A DNA stretch of 64,000 nt, taken from assembly GCA_000320545.1 (NCBI GenBank), contig ADNK01000035.1:46001-110000 (forward strand), written 5' to 3'. This document shows positions 63,503 to 64,000 of this stretch, piece after piece (the first letter of the stretch is position 1; the number at the start of each line of letters is the position of its first letter). Under the pieces are notes generated by a model. That model did no database searches and had not been told where the DNA came from. It was given only the letters and a program-made list of their open reading frames with translations. The translations under genes were made by a program, and so were the position numbers. Source of the DNA: Bigelowiella natans CCMP2755. Its lineage: Eukaryota; Cercozoa; Chlorarachniophyceae.

Positions 63503-64000
63503 AGAATGTTTCAGAGAGCCACATAATGCGCACTTTATCTTAATGTTAGTTCATTATAGCGATAATCAACATAGCTAGAGGCGCATGCATCGTGTGTCGC
63601 ATCGGTTATGTCACAAGCCAATAACTCGTGACAAGGTGACAATGCGGCTTTGATGTCTTCACGTATGTCAAATAGTCGGGATATGACACATGTCACACTC
63701 GAATGAGCGCATCTTACATAATCTATATGTGTATGTATCCTGCATCGTGTGACGCCAGCACAATGTAACAACGCAGCGACACATGCATGCACACGAATGT
63801 TTGCGTTGTTACTAGCTTGAGCTGCCGATGCCTTTCGGCTAGGCTCTTCCTCTCTATCGTCTTACTATCTACTACACTAGTTCATACAGCCATGGCATGC
63901 ACGCATGACACTGCTGTTAAGCTGAGCCTAACTAGGTAAGTAAGTACGTGCAATGCATGGATGTCTGCGCCCGCATATGCGCACGTAGCAAACACACACA
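63503..64000. other. Intergenic island at window edge
   Basis: Rich in GCATGC, CTAG and GTGTCGC-type words, like the other islands. No exon or RNA gene is recognised, and whatever lies beyond 64000 cannot be seen. Confidence 0.55.

Overview
The window is nuclear DNA of an intron-rich eukaryote. Splice sites in at least 13 multi-exon genes follow GT..AG (often GTAAGT or GTGAGT), introns are mostly 45-300 bases, and reading phase carries through up to 21 exons. Two lines of evidence point to a photosynthetic protist with a complex (secondary) plastid, most likely an ochrophyte stramenopile. First, a bacterial/organellar-type glutamyl-tRNA synthetase and a FemAB-like protein both begin with a signal-peptide-like hydrophobic stretch followed by a basic, Ser/Thr-rich extension, and a DUF1995/LPA3-type photosystem II factor is present. 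Second, a secreted lectin carries the Cys-rich module ending in ACC-x-CGGG that is familiar from stramenopile proteins. The lineage assignment is inference.

Layout. 0.8-4.1 kb: two minus-strand genes, one unrecognised and one a single-pass membrane protein with a small KOW/Tudor-like segment. 4.8-5.6 kb: a C2H2 zinc-finger gene. 6.6-9.2 kb: a coilin homologue (minus). 9.7-13.5 kb: the LPA3-like gene (plus). 15.7-17.0 kb: a two-span membrane protein. 17.2-20.7 kb: a GC-rich island with internal repeats and one long unrecognised ORF. 21.2-23.4 kb: a BAR-like/PH protein. 26.0-29.1 kb: a family-25-type glycosyltransferase behind a multi-pass membrane N-terminus. 30.5-34.2 kb: the glutamyl-tRNA synthetase in 16 phase-consistent exons. 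34.9-42.0 kb: an 18-exon gene for a predicted scaffold of about 1,500 residues (RanBP2-type zinc finger, C2 domain, four DPF motifs, coiled coil, helical C-terminus). 43.6-48.9 kb: the FemAB-like gene in 21 exons. 49.5-50.8 kb: an intronless secreted L-type lectin. 52.0-53.8 kb: RBBP4/MSI1-type histone chaperone. 54.6-56.8 kb: a BSD-domain protein. 57.7-62.6 kb: three less clear genes.

Between the gene blocks lie islands of 0.5-2 kb (near 5.6-6.5, 13.5-15.5, 20.7-21.1, 29.1-30.4, 42.1-43.3, 50.9-51.9, 56.9-57.6, 60.9-61.6 and 63.5-64.0 kb). They are rich in CTAG and GCATGC palindromes, and several carry copies of one dispersed repeat. Trinucleotide and dinucleotide microsatellites are abundant, mostly in introns, and (TAG)n tracts often sit directly on splice donors.

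No operon-like logic is expected or seen. Shared themes are plastid function (LPA3-like, GluRS, probably FemAB-like), nuclear chromatin/RNA bodies (RBBP4, coilin) and membrane traffic (the C2/DPF scaffold, BAR-PH and BSD proteins). All exon models are hand-derived from splice signals, phase and family resemblance; no alignment or transcript support was available.
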